64,000 bases of DNA, from assembly GCA_963556255.1 (NCBI GenBank), contig OY744612.1:24682940-24746939 (forward strand), written 5' to 3'. Both the position numbers and the translations under genes were made by a program. The DNA is from Allolobophora icterica (lineage: Eukaryota > Annelida > Clitellata > Crassiclitellata > Lumbricidae). The notes beneath the pieces were generated by a model, which was given only the letters and a program-made list of their open reading frames with translations, was not told the DNA's origin and ran no database searches. Position 1 is the stretch's first letter. Each line of letters begins with the position of its first letter. Shown here in pieces: positions 14,676 through 28,017 of this stretch.

Positions 14676-16816
14676 CATAGGCGTAGGAGGCGGGGGTCAG
14701 AGGGGCAAGCGACCCCCCAAATTTCGGGCGTTCCTGTTTTTCGGGCAAGTTGGAACCGGGAAAAATGCTGAACAATTTGCCCGAATCGGAATTTAGACTG
14801 GTACAGTCTGTATAGTAGCTACTAACTCGCAAACACCATAGCATTTATCACGGCTTCGTCTCCCGACTTGGCCTATGACAGAAACGGCCAGTACATCGTG
14901 GTGATGGAAGAACAGCAGATGCCTCAAACTATATCACATTTCGCAGGAGGCCACATCAACCGAAGAGTACCCTCCATCCACCCTACGCCGTAATCATCCC
15001 AGAGGCCGAGGAATCCCCAAGGAATCTGACATCGGCCAAATGGTGTGTATACTGGGCAGTTGCCTGCCTACCTGCCTGTCTGCTTGCCTGCCTGCCTGCC
15101 TGCCTGCGTTCCACCCTACCGGCTACCGGCCTTTAGGATCGTCAAGGAGGGGAGGGAACACATAAGTTATGGGACAGGGAACACGGGTCAGACTGACTTG
15201 GAAGGCAAACGGTGAAGAGTAACTGGGATAGATAGAAACGATATAGAGATTGGTACGTGTATGTAATCTGTATATGTAGGTTGTTACATTAAACTCTAAA
15301 AACCTCATTATTCAACGATGTACTAACTAATTAGTAACTTACTTACTTACCTACTTATAGCATCCAACATGTGGGCTGGATACCGACTTCAGAAAAGAAA
15401 TGTAATGTAATGTAAATATGTAAATCTTCGAAATTTCTCAGCGCCACACAAAAGCCACGTCAGAGAGACCAGCTTATTCACCGGCTCTATATCAAATCAA
15501 CTTCACAATAGCCATGTCCGTCTTGTCCGTTCCGGTGCCAGGTCAGAGTCCGGAGAGGTCAAGCCGAGGAGACAGCGGTGCTACGGTGGTAATCGGTGAT
15601 GATGGTGGTTGTGTGGTGGCGCAGGAATGGAATCAAGATAGGATATCTTGAAGAGTTCGGTTTTCAGTCGTGAGTGGAAAGCAGCGGAGGACAGTGCAAG
15701 CGGAGGAGAGGTGATGTCAACAGGCGATATGGGAGGATGGGCAAACTGGCGGAGATCTTTAGGGAGGTCATTTCAAAGAGCTGGTGCAGCATAGACTAAG
15801 GAGCGGTTGCAGAATTTCAGAGATGAACACTGAAGGCCGAGATAAAGATATGATGATGAGCGAGTAGACCCTGACGGTTGGATGGTGAATAGCTGGCCAA
15901 TGTAAGAAGGTTGAGAGGTTTGAAGGGCGTTGTAAGAGATACGATTTTATATTGGATGCGTTGAGGGACTTTTAGCAAATGAAGCGAAATAAATTAAAGT
16001 TCTGTTGCACTCCACTTTTCGGCGTGCAGTTCCGGGTAATCGTTGTGTGCAGAAATTTCTCTCATGTTTGATATTTGCTTAGTTGTGAATTTGTGACTCG
16101 AAACTAAGTGTTAATTGTTAGCATCAGTTATCAAGTTAGAATTATAACTTTGTAATGGATGAACCTTCGCGGAAACGAAGGTATCGACAGCGTGTTACGT
16201 GCAGTGAATGTGGTAAGGATTCAGACTACGCAGATCAGCATGGTAAAAATCACCAGAGTAAAAATGTTAAGTTCTTCGCTGTGTGTGAAAAGTCCCAAAG
16301 GCAGCGGACTTTTTTCGTGCAACCAAAGCAAACCGCAGTCTCACAATCTGCCTCAGATGGACCTACACTCGGTCTGCTGTCTGCACCGGACACATCTGGT
16401 GTAAGCTTATCGACAGACGAACTGTTTGGTGAAAACGACCCTAGTGAAAGTTCAAGTTTGATGAAGATCATGCTGACCAATCTGACTCCGAGAATGAGAA
16501 CTTCAACACTCCCTCTAGCGATGATGTAATGAAGGATGGCCAGCCTTGCCCAAACCAACCAATGCTCAGAGTATTGTCCAAAAAGAATCGGGCGTGAAGG
16601 AACTCGAAGGGATTTTAATCCTGAATGGTTCAAGAGCAGGCCTGCCGAAAAGGGAGCAGAGGAGGCAAATTCCCAGGGGCCCGGCGATTTTTTGGGCTGT
16701 TCTAGAGAGTGACTGTGCTAGTGTCAGTGACTATAAATGCACGACGCCATGGCGGAATTTTTTCGGGCAGAAATAAAATCTTGCCCCCCACCGCTGAAAT
16801 TTCCCCTACGCCTATG
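14676..16816. mobile_element. P-like DNA transposon, 2.14 kb, non-autonomous
   Basis: Perfect terminal inverted repeats CATAGGCGTAGG / CCTACGCCTATG, with an exact 8-bp TSD CTGGAAAG (14668-14675 and 16817-16824). The homologous flank at 57889-57896 has a single uninterrupted CTGGAAAG, which proves the insertion. Short TIRs starting CA and 8-bp TSDs fit the P superfamily, and CATAGGCGTA ends recur at 53412-53769. The superfamily call is from memory of such ends and is tentative. Inside are a CTGC simple repeat (about 15060-15110), an interspersed-repeat-like stretch (about 15430-15990) and a transposase fragment. Confidence 0.75.
16155..16640 (+). pseudogene. N-terminal transposase fragment with a Cys-rich motif
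   Basis: An ATG at 16155 opens a 124-codon frame beginning MDEPSRKRRYRQRVTCSECG. It has a CxxC pair and a nearby His (DQHGKNH), so it may be a transposase-type zinc finger. After a frame change the sequence RRDFNPEWFKS appears near 16600-16633, a pattern common at the N-terminus of TTF-type transposases. The reading ends abruptly there. It lies wholly inside the P-like element, so I read it as a transposon remnant. A host origin would require expression and orthologues outside transposons. Confidence 0.5.
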
Positions 16817-17180
16817 CTGGAAAGTAAGGGCCAAGAACAAAATTATGTTGTGCGTTGTACCACAGTATAAATAATTGTAATTATTTATACTATGGTCGTA
16901 CACAACTGCGTTAAAAAAAGCGATCGTCAGCCAGGCGAGCGAGATCATCAGCTTTCTCAATGGATAAAGAAAGAAAATTCATTTTTCGCATACGGTACGC
17001 GTTAAGAGTCCATATCGACTTTGTTCTTTTGATCTTTGTTCTTTTCACCTTTAGGCCTACTCAGATAACCCTACCATGAGGGGAAGGCATACATAATACA
17101 GGATAATGTGCTTGCCCTTGCTATAGTATGCAAAATTGGCGATGGAAAACCATGTGTTCGAAGAGTTCTCAGAGCAGTGG
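16817..17180. other. Duplicated upstream flank, continuation, no gene
   Basis: Matches 57897-58190. A small palindrome at about 16856-16890 (ACAGTATAAATAATT and its complement) is missing from the second copy, so it looks like a tiny insertion. A related CAGTATAAATAATTA end occurs near 27517 and 33045. Confidence 0.6.
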
Positions 17181-17759
17181 TGGACTGGAGTGTCAAAGCG
17201 GCCCGGGAAAAAATCAAAACCGGCCCTATCCGACTTATTTTTCTTGAGGAATTTGTAACGATAGTAATGACTGTAATGTGTCAAATTCGACAAGAGTAAT
17301 AAAATTTACAAGAAATTCCCACGATCGATTGTATCGTCGTTTAACGTATAGGCAGCATCATTTCTTGACTGATAGGCCTAGCTAAGACCACGTTTAACGT
17401 TTTCCAATCATTTTCAAAATCTCAGTTAGGCTACTCTCTCCAGCACTTGTCTCTTTTCTTTGACTTGTCGGTCTCTGTTTTTCTGTTGAGATAATAACAA
17501 GCTATCAATATCTCTTTCATTTACAGACATGATATGAACTTCCACACACTTCTCGTGATATTTGCTGTCTTCGTGCTCCTCTATTCTTTGATGCACGTAG
17601 GCCTACGTGTTTCCAAGAATTCATTCCGTCTGTGAATGAGTTCATACGTAAGTAAGTAAGTAAGTAAGTATATCCTTTATTATTCCAACTGCTAACCGTT
17701 TTTTGGTTTAGGCCTACACATGTATATCACGTCCAGGTTAAAGTACTAAGGCCTAAATA

Positions 17760-18800
17760 TTCCGGTGAAAATCACCCTAACCTTGAAAGAATTGCGAGCC
17801 AGACTGTCAGCAGTCGGGAGAACCAGATTATGAACACGAGGTCGTAAAGTATTAACCAGTATGCTTAAGAGGGGGTAATAGTGCATGGAGCACATGTGTA
17901 GGACATGTAAGGACGGCCATGAAAAGTTTGGAATCAGCAGTTCGGATCAATTGTTCGAATCTAGGGTCGTACACAGGAAGATAACCAGCTTTAATTAGTC
18001 TCCTAAATATTGCCTGCAGTCTTTCACGTCCCCTCTGCCCCACATAACCCAGTGTTTAATCTAGTCCCCCTCGTCTGGGAGGGGAAACCAGGTTTCTGGG
18101 GGGAGCAAACAACAAACAATTGACACAAAATTTTGTCTTCCATCTTTAAAAAGTTTCAGACTTTTCCCAAATTTTTACACTTTTCATCTTCGAAAAAAGT
18201 TGATGACCTTTTTTTTAGGAATCCATCTCTCTGGGGGGGGGGAAACCATGTATCCACATCGATCCTGGGGGGGGGATTTTTCCTCCCCTGACGGTCTGTA
18301 CATTGTAATATTGCTCGCCTCTGGGGGGAAACATCAATCCTGGGGGGACTTTCCCCCCCAAAGACGTCTAGATTACTCACTGCACATAACCCCACCAAGA
18401 GGATGCAGCATACGTCATCCTCGCTACTGCGGTAGCTGTCACTACCTCGTACATTGAGGGGCCAAGTAGTCCACGAGTATAGTCAGGATGCGTAATGCAT
18501 ACATTGACTGTCTTGCACCAGCGCATAGATTGTCAACATGCACATCAAAGCAGAAGTCATCGGAGAGCGTGACACCCAAGATCTTCATAGGGCCTACGTC
18601 TGACCCTGGTAAGACCAGCGATCTCTTTCGGCTGGTTTTCATTCAGTTTTGTTCTCGGCTTACGGACAACCATTTCCTACTTAATAGCCAAGGTGGCACT
18701 CCGTCAAGTCCAGCTGAGGTCCTTCCGGCAGCCTCAAGCATGCGGAAGACAGAGTATTCATCGATGAACAGGTCGTCACTTCCGATGGCTGTAGCCTTAG
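17760..18800 (-). pseudogene. Non-LTR reverse transcriptase remnant, internally deleted
   Basis: Read leftwards: an N-terminal RT piece with TSAGLDGVPPWLL near 18700, then a jump with the palm deleted, then MKILGVTLSDDF (about 18590), TYAASSWWGY (about 18395) and LIKAGYLP with HVLHALLPP (about 18000-17880). These are the thumb and C-terminal parts of a jockey/CR1-like RT. The catalytic YADD box is missing. A 333-bp MITE interrupts it at 18050-18382. Confidence 0.7.
18050..18382. mobile_element. MITE with poly-G core, 9-bp TSD
   Basis: The ends CAGTGTTTAATCTAG and (inverted) CAGTGAGTAATCTAG share 13 of 15 bases. Flanks carry CACATAACC on both sides (18041-18049, 18383-18391), and the interrupted RT frame resumes cleanly across it. 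The interior has runs of G/C up to 10 long. TSD length is ambiguous by a base (9-10), so superfamily is left open. Confidence 0.75.
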
Positions 18801-19260
18801 GCCGGGGCCGGACGTAATGTTGATCATCGGATATAGACCCGTAATGTATTATAAGTTCAGGGAGTCAGCTGTAATTTTATCAAAAGCGGCAGCCAGGCCG
18901 CTACCACACCCTCGCAGGTTGTTCACCTCGGCCCACAGCTCCCTGGAACCGCGCCTCAGCTTGCCAAATGTTGCCAAACGTCAGACTCGATATTTAGACA
19001 TTTTTGTCTACGAACTTAGAAGCGGCCCAAATATCACCGACCCTGGCGGCCCACAGGGATTTGCGGTCCAGTCCACCTCTGTCTCAGAGCATTTTGAAAG
19101 ATGTAACCCCATCTTTAAATCAGAACGTAATGTAAATGTAAATGTACGCGATTTTCTATAGCGACCGTATATGGCCTCGACCCTGCTCATTTTTCAATGA
19201 ATTGATGATCGGGTGAGATCCTTCACCACCGCTGCCCGTTTGAATGGGTGCCACGCCATT
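18801..19260. other. Unassigned sequence
   Basis: No protein or repeat that I recognise. From about 19095 onward it begins to match the second flank (58225 onward). The stretch 17181-19090 as a whole is an insertion relative to 58190-58225. Confidence 0.4.
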
Positions 19261-19612
19261 TAAGGTTCACGTGTTGGGACCGTACGTACAGTTACTCCTA
19301 ACATTTTAATTGAGGAAACTCGTTCCGCCCCTGGTATAATTTTAGGGATAGAATTAAGGACCTGCCCGCCTCACGATTTAAATAGTCCTTCAAAATAAAC
19401 AAATAACATAAATAAAATAAATATAACACATTCAATCGTCGAAACAGTTGACAAAATGGCGACCGAAGGCGCTGCATGGTTTCCAATGGTTACGAGAAAA
19501 TTTTCGCAATTGCATCGTGAGTACTTAGTAGGCCTACTACATGATGAACGACGATGCCGGTTTCCAAGCGGCGAGCCGGCGACGGAAGAGGATACGGCGA
19601 AGGGGCTGAGCG
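19260..19612 (+). other. Truncated copy of a duplicated exon-like block
   Basis: About 85-90% similar by eye to 58388-58705, including the start context ACAAAATGGCGACCGA. The similarity stops at 19612, where Gypsy gag sequence begins. In this copy the frames from the ATG at 19456 are broken relative to the other copy, so no functional protein is proposed. Confidence 0.5.
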
Positions 19613-20187
19613 ATTCGCGTCTCTGTTTGTCGGTGTGTTGTTCCTCCAGTCCCACGCACACGATTGGGCGGTCTCCGCCGAACCTCCGACCCGACGTTCA
19701 TTGGTAGGCTTCCAGACGAAGCACCGTGCAGTACGCCTCGTCTAAAGTTTATCGGCTCGCGTTCCCGAACTTTTAACAACAGCTCTCGATCTCGCGGGCA
19801 TCCAGGAACGCTTGGCGACTATCTTGATAGTTTCGATCGATGGCACCGGGTAGGCCAGCATCACCAATCTTCACATGTCGTCGAAGAGTGCTCAGCGTCT
19901 CATTCTGGCGTTGGCGGCGATAATACAATTGTGCTCTGAAGGTCTCCGTTTATCCTCAGTGCCATATCGTTGTCGTAGACGCTCCACGAGTTCTACGTAG
20001 GCCTACGTAACGTCAGGTTGCGACCCGAAGTCCCATAACAGTTGGGTCGCCGCTTTGTCCAAAGCGCAGCGCAGAGAATCGACCTTGTCACCCGTAGTCC
20101 ATCCACTGTGGCGTGCGCACACCTCAAATTGTTGCTGGAAAGATTCTAACGACCCCGCGCCGTCGAATTTTCCAGACTTCATCGGTG
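19613..20187 (-). pseudogene. Ty3/Gypsy gag fragment
   Basis: Matches the gag region at 61199-61757 closely, including the block GSLESFQQQFEVCARH and the LLWDFGSQPDV stretch. It is cut at both ends: at 19612/19613 against the exon-like block, and at 20187 against the left arm of the inverted repeat. No zinc knuckle, protease or polymerase remains here. Confidence 0.75.
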
Positions 20188-20698
20188 CACAAGGCATCAT
20201 CGATGGTTTTTTCTAAGCAAAATTGGGATTACAAAATCACAATCCTTCAGATGCTATTAGTTGTGATCTGTGACACGGCATAGAACAACCATTTACTTAC
20301 CAGATCGTTTCTCACATTGCTCCTTTTAAATTAATTACATGACAGTTCGTGCAGTACTTTTGTGTAGATCTGAAATGGTGGTATATATATATATGCAGTT
20401 GCATACATTGTTACAGATGTGGCATAATTGTGTGCCGATAAGATCCATATTTTACTAAGGGGTTTCGAACAAAACGTGTAATAGTTGGGACCATTTAGAC
20501 CTAGCTAATGGTCGCACTGCTTTACAGTAATCCAGTGGAAGCCAAACATTTGTAATATTGTAATGTAATATAAGTAATTCCCAGGTAAAGCCCATAAACC
20601 TAAATCTGCAGAGAAAGTTCCAGTTCAGGGCTTGATAATGTAAAATTATAATTTTAGTTATGGAATGAGAAAAATGATCAGTATAAGAGTAATTTATC

Positions 20699-23600
20699 AT
20701 GTTGCCAGGCTCGGCACCAGCCATTGAAATTATAGCATCAACATTTGGTGAACAATGGAAAGAAATGGTCGACTGTCCAAAATACGCTGACGTCATCTTC
20801 GTATCGGCCACTGGACAGCGTTTCATGGCGCATAAGATCGTTCTGTGCTGTGCATCGGAGATTTTCTGCAACCTTTTCCTAGGCAACGTTTTTGAAGAGG
20901 TGAGTACCTTAAGGTGCTTTGGTACATGCATACAAACATACATTGCTATATTCGTATTGAGATTGGGTAAGGTAAAATCGTGGAAGGTGATGTGAAAAAT
21001 ATATCTGCTGAGGTGAAGTTTGATTTGAGCTGCCTGTTCTTGTTTCAGTATGTAGATTTCTTGTCCGCTTTGACAGTTTTGTTTGATGAGAAAATAGGAC
21101 AATTGATTTATTACGTATTATATTAATCTAATCTGATCTAATACTGACTTACTTGGTATGGTCGTCTAGTGTGCAAGGCTCTATGTTATTATTGTTATTA
21201 AAAAGTAATTAATTATTAATAATTACTAGAGGTAGAAATGATCCCAGAAGTTTTTAAAAGTTTAAAATTAATATTGTACATTTAATCAGGAATGGTTATT
21301 TTTCTTGTTAATATTATTAGCTTTTAACCAGAGGTTTGCTATGATCCGTTGTGATTTTAAGCAATGTTGAGAAATTTAACAATTACATCTTAAACAGCTA
21401 TTATCATTATTGCCTTTCTTACTCACCAAATTGATTCTGCCCATTACTTGCGTGTTATCTTTAACTCTACTATGTTTCTCACTGACTATGTCAGTGGTAT
21501 TTGTAAATTATCATACCTGCATATTCGTGACTTACACACAATTAGGCATCATGTCCCTTTGTCTGCTAGGATAGAATATTGTAACTCGCTTCTCTGTCAA
21601 TTTCTTGGTGGACTGATCTTCTGGATGTTTGCCTGAATGCGGCTTGGTTTTGGTGCGCCACGGGTATTGCGTTTTGCGTTAGACACTGGCTCTATAGAAG
21701 TTGTTAATTAACAATATTATTGGTATTGTTACTAATGTTCTTGTTATTGCTGTTATTATTGATATTGCTTTACCTTGGTTTCAGTCTATTTATTTGTCTT
21801 CTATTGTGTTCTACTAAGAGCCAAATGGCAGTTGTCAACAGTGACGTCTCTATACAATTTCGAGAGCAGATCTGTGCCGGTCAATATCCTGGATTTGCAA
21901 CGATTCACGACGAAGAAATATCAACGGACGGAAACCGTACAATTTTCCAAACAATGATTGAACTGAGTGCAGATGTTTCTGCCGCTGCGTTTGCTAATGT
22001 TCTGCAATTCCTTTACTCAGGTAACTTGTTGTGTTCTTAGTCCGATTTTAATGTTCCGCAGTTGCGAACGTTAGCATTATTGTACCGCTTTTGTATGAAT
22101 TGGATGAAGACAGGTGAGATGTAGAATGGCGAGGAACATTAATATAAGGATTGATTGTGCCATGAAGTGCTGGAGTTTAAAGATAAAAGAATTTGACCTT
22201 TATTCTTGACGTCTTGCATGCTGTTCTTTATCCGTGACCTCTTGTTACAGGCCTTCCAAGCATCAGCACAGAATCGAGTGCAAGGGATATAGAAGATATC
22301 CAGAACCTGGCACGAATATTCCAACTTCCGTACCTTGAAGCAGTCTGCAACAACCTCCAAAACAATGAGGACTGCCTCAATCCGGGCATTGGCACCTTCC
22401 TCAGTGACCAAATGGGACAGAGACTCAAGGACCTCTTCCTCAACAGGGATCGACTTGCTGATGTGGTCTTCATTGTTGATGGTAAGTGCAGCATGATGGT
22501 CTGTTGTGCGGAGGGTGGTCTTTTTTGTGGCACAGTAGCCTATCATGCAGCGCTACATCTGTTGCCAAGAATATCGCAGATGCAGTCTTATTGGGCAACA
22601 TTTTACATCAATTGTCTACTGTCTTGGGATGGGCACCTAACAGGTTGTAACTGGTTGCAGTGTGTCGACCAGATTGTTGTCAATAAATGAATGAGTGGAA
22701 CAGAGGTCTGCTGCGCAGATAGATTGTCTACTGTGCAGTTATTGTTTAGAGTGATGAAGCATTGTGTGGCAAAATAGTATATTGTGTGGTGATCTGTTTG
22801 GTAATGTCCTGGGTCCACTATCCAATGGTTGAAGGCTTGAGCCTGCTGAACTGGCTTTGTGTAATGATGAGGCAACTTACGGGCACTGAATTCCAAAGTG
22901 ATACTATATGTTCTGTAGTTGTTTTTAATTATTTATTGATGTATGTATGTATGTTTATATTCGTTTAATGAAACAACAGACATAACGCTGTAGGTGTACA
23001 AGGAAGTGAATTAAAATTGTTAATTGTTAATAATAGCTTAGTAAGAGTTAGAAAATAACATTCTAGATATGAAGTTTCGAGAGTCTTTATCTGGTAGATT
23101 AAAATTGTGAGGACGATTTCTTAGGGAGTAAGGAGTAATATGGTTGGTTGGGAATAAACATCTAATTGCGTGATTTTCATTGAGTAAAGCTGCTTTAAAT
23201 AAGGCCATTTCGGCTTTGAGCACAAGCTCAGCTATGGAGGGAGAGATAGTTTGAACATATCCAAATCGTTTGAGTTTGTTCAGGAATTGTTCAAGGCGCA
23301 ATTTATCCTTGCCACTTATAAGGCCCCACCAGGCTGGAGAAGCATATAAGGTTCTAGATACGATTGTTGCATTAGTGATGAGATGTAGTGAGTCTTGAGA
23401 TGCTCCATGATTTTTGATAGTTCTTAGTGCAAAAAAGGAGGAGGTTCCACTTTTTATCAGTTGATTGATGTGCTCAGTGACTGTTAATTTTTCTCCGATG
23501 GTGACTCCGAGAATCTTGATTGATGTTGACCGTTTAACTCCTGTGATTGAAGGGTTGTCAGAAAGTGAGGGTTGGTTGCGTTTGATGATAGCCATTTCCC

Positions 23601-26600
23601 GAGTTTTATCAGGATTGATTTTCAGGTTCTTTGTTTCAGACCAATTGTAAATATGTTGGATTTCATCATTGGCTGTATTTAATGAATTGGATCCAATTAA
23701 TAAGTATGTATCATCAGCATATTTGGATAGACGATTTTGATGGTGAATAGGATGGAGATCAGAGATACAGACAATAAATCCAGTGGGGCCGAAAACTGAT
23801 CCCTGTACAACACTGGCATTAATTGAGATGATGATGGATTTGGTTCCATTAAAAATGGTATAGTGGTTCCTGTCTTGGAGATAGTTAATTAACCAGTTAT
23901 ATATATTGTCTGGAAGGGAAAGTGAAGCTAGTAAGTGTGCAATGGCAGAGTGACTGACAGAATCAAAAGCTTTAGAAAAATCCATTGAGATCATGATAAC
24001 ATATTTATTATTTTTGAGAAGGTCTGTTGCATGATGTATGATAGAGGTTATTGCTGCAGTGGTAGAACCAGTAGGTTTAAATGCAAATTGATCATGAAGG
24101 GAAATATGTTTTGGCAGGCTTTGAAAACTAGGATAGATAAAGGACTGGACTACTATACGTTCAACAAGTCTAGATAAAACAGAAAGAACGGAAATAGGTC
24201 GGAAATCAGAAGGTTTTGTTGGATGAGGGATCTTGGCCTTGGGACGTATGATGGCAGTTTTCCATTGGCTAGGAACAAAAGATTGAATTAATAATTGGTT
24301 GATTAGTTGGGAAAGGACATAGGAATAACCAGGTGCAGTTATTCTAAGAAACCAAGCAGGAAGGCCATCATGGCCATCTGCAGTATGTTTAAGATGATCT
24401 AGTAAATTGAATATTCTAGTTTCTGTTACAAGAGTCTGCTGAGAGGTGGTAGTAGCTTTAAAGAGGGGAGCTATATAATTAGGATCAGTGGAGGCGTCAG
24501 CAAAAAATTTATTTAGATCGTCTGCACTTATTGATGAGGATGTTGAGGGATGGTTTGGTTTCTTAGTGAGTAGATTTACTTTCTTCCAAAGGGATTGAGG
24601 ACTTTCTCGAGGGTTGGAATATTTAAGGAATGAGGGATTTGAACTAGTAGTACTTAAGTTAACTCAAAAGCAAGTGATTGTGGAATAGTACTTGTTTTGC
24701 AAATTATGAATTTCCTACATCAAAAGCCAGGTATTTCCAAATTTTATTAACTATCTTAGTAAGGTAGTAAGTAAGTAATCTTTTTGAGCACAGGACATAT
24801 GCCCTCACTTTATGGCAATAATGCATGCAGTGAAAAGGGAGCAACATGTTTGTAAAATCTATGCAATATTATACAGTTCTAGATTTGGAAACTAACAACA
24901 TAAAGCGTTATGTAGTCCTACATTTGGAAGGCAAACTAATAGCATTGACATTGGAGCAATTATAAGGACCAATGTTGTCACAATTTATACAGCATTATAT
25001 TGTCTACACTCAAGAGGCCACACTGGTCCCAACCTGATGCAAAAACAAATCAATTCCTTGAACCAAATCCATCTGACACCTACTGAAGCCTATTTAAATA
25101 TATTGCAGTTCTAGTGTAAAACCTCGGATAATGATAATGAAAATATTCAGTAATTGTTGTATTGGTATTTAGGAACAAAGATCTATGCACACCGAGCGGT
25201 TCTGTCTGCGAGATGTGATGTCATGAAGATCATGTTTTCGTCAGGTTTTCGCGAGGGTGATTTATCCGAGGTAGACTGCTATATAAGACGTTGTTTTGAA
25301 ATATATCAGAATCTGTGTTGTTCAGCATAATGCTATTGGACTGAAGCATATATGGGTTTCATGTGTTATCTGTAATCCTTTAAACAAAGTAGAATTTACT
25401 TTAAGACTTAGACTTACCCTTAACTTGCCCTATCTTAGGTTACGTTAGCTAAAGCTTATTTTACCCAACCTTCTTTGCTTACATTACCTAATGATAGCCC
25501 ATTTTAAGTTAACTTACCATACCTGAACGTTTGTCATCAAACATAGGCTTGCCTGACCTAAGCTTACCCTACCCTGCTTCAGACATAATCATTCCTTCCT
25601 CAGCTTACCTAACCTTACCTTATGTTACCTAATGTAACCTACATTGCCTTGCTGTTCATTACCCTACAGTTTTGTCTGGACTTCTTAAATAGATTACGAT
25701 TTTTTATTACAGTTTCACATAAAGCAAATGTCGTTTGATGCCTTGTGTATTGTAATAATAGCATGGTAGAAGTCATTAGGTTAGGTTAGGTTAGTGAAGG
25801 TAACTGGTTCTGTTGCAGGTGTCCTTGCCCGATGTTCCTTTGGAACCATTCCTTGCTTTCCTTGAATACATCTACTCAGACCATGCACCAATCAAAGACA
25901 GTGACTCTGTGCACATCTTGGCCATCGCCAACCAGTATTTCGTCAAACGACTCGTTAACCTTTGTGAACTCTACATAACAAAGGAAGTCGAACGATCAGT
26001 CGCTAAGAACATCCAGAAGTCCAGCGTAGATGTCATTGACTTGCTACATTTCTCACAGGTAAGCAGATTTCTTTCAAGGTCCTTTGGCTTTGTGAAGTCT
26101 GAAAGATGTACAATAGAAATGTTCAAATACAGGGTGGGCCAGTAGGAATGCAATAACTTTGACGCCTTATAACTTGAATACTTTTTATCTGAGCGTCTTG
26201 TCCAACAGTGTCGTACCGAAGGGGGGCAGAGGGGGCGAGTCGCCCCGGGCGGCACTTTTGCAGGGGCGGCAAAATAGGGCTGAAAAAATATAAAGTGAAT
26301 TTTGGATAAAAAATGAAAAATTAAGGGAGAAAGAAAGAAAGAAAAGGAAGGAAAAAAGCATCCGTCACTTTGGTCAAGTCGGCTTGGCTTCCGTTGATCG
26401 TTAGGGGCGGCATCACTCTTAGAGGTATACGTTAGGCTAAACACTAAAAAGAATTGCAGAGAAGGAGGCAGAATTGCATTTATCTACTAAACAGTCTACT
26501 TTAAAGCATATTTTTGCTATGCTGCCCTTCATAATCATTATAATGTATAGGCGGCGGCCCTATACGCTATATATATAGGCTATAGGTATCTAAACGAATT

Positions 26601-27984
26601 AATGACTTAGAATAAAATTTAATCACAAACTGTGGCCCTATACGCTATATATAGGCTATAGGTATCTAAACGAATTAATGACTTAGAATAAAATTTAATC
26701 ACAAACTGTCAATATCACTACCACAGCCTTTCACCACTAAATTTGGTACTCTTTTTAAAATTTATCTTAAAATTGGTCTGGTTTTGAAATTACCACTTAT
26801 CCTTTCAACAGAGTTTAGTAGTAGGCCTATTCTGGTAGTATTCAGCAATTTTCGACTTTCGGTTACTCGCTATTTACATTTTCCTTTTGCGTTTTTGAAA
26901 TAATGCTGCAGACTGCAGTTGTTTTACAATGTTTACTAACTATTAACATATTATACTATTATCCGGTAAATAAAATACAATGTTTTATTGTTTAATATGA
27001 TCGTTGTTAAAACCTAAACTTCGACTATTAGGCGACTCTGTAAAAATGGCTGCTAAAGGTGGCGCCAGGAGCCAATTCGGTGTAAACAGGCACTTCCGGT
27101 AAATCACATGTTTCGCTTATGTGGATGTTTATTCACGCGAGGTGTTCGAAATTTTCGCCGATTATAAAATGCCTACGTATTGCTGTGTGCCAAAATGCAA
27201 AGGTAAAGGAGGCCATATGTTTCCTAAAGATAATCAAGGAGTCAATTGTGTTAGCCGCTCGCAGGGCAGGAGAAAGACCGTTCCAGCACTTGGGGCCAGC
27301 CGCTGAGAAGGCGCGATCGCCAAAGCGGGTTCTCGGTGTATCGGCGTGTAGTCCTCAATGTTGTTGTAACGTGTAGTCCTCAATGTTGTTGTAACGTTTA
27401 AAAATATTTGATGCGATGGGTTCCGGTGTATCGACGTCTAAAAGCTCGTATTCAAAATGGCGGTCGGTCACACATTCTGACTGTTGCATCGGCCGGAAGT
27501 CGACGTACTGTGTAATTATTTATACTGTGATTTGACACAGCAGTAGAGTGGATGATTACTTTCAATTTAGTATATTGGGCACGATGTTCGGATAACAATA
27601 ATAATTATTGTTCAAGTTATATCCATGGACTGGCCCACCCTGTACATACATGCAGATATACATAGATACAGAGATACATACCGGTACAGACATGCATACC
27701 AGAACATACATATATACATAACATAAACACATGCATTCATACATACATGCATGCATGTGTATACATATTACATAAATACATACAACTGAGTTGATTTCAT
27801 TACAGGTAGCCTAATTTCATTACAGCTGAGCAGATTTTGCCAGTGTGTCAAATTTTATTACAGTTGTGCTGATTTCTCAACATTTAGTTGGCTATGTTGC
27901 TTTTAAGCTGATGTTGCCAGTAATGGTGTTGATGACCTCGGTGGTGGTGGTGGTGGTAGTGATGATGATCATAAATTTGATGAA

Positions 27985-28017
<33 letters not shown>

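Noticed and set aside
16155..16529. Host gene of 124 codons
   Set aside because: It lies wholly between TIRs and an exact 8-bp TSD, absent from the duplicate flank, so it belongs to the transposon.
19454..19939. Overlapping open frames on both strands around the Gypsy gag fragment
   Set aside because: They are shadows of GC-rich gag sequence; the recognisable gag frame is on the minus strand.
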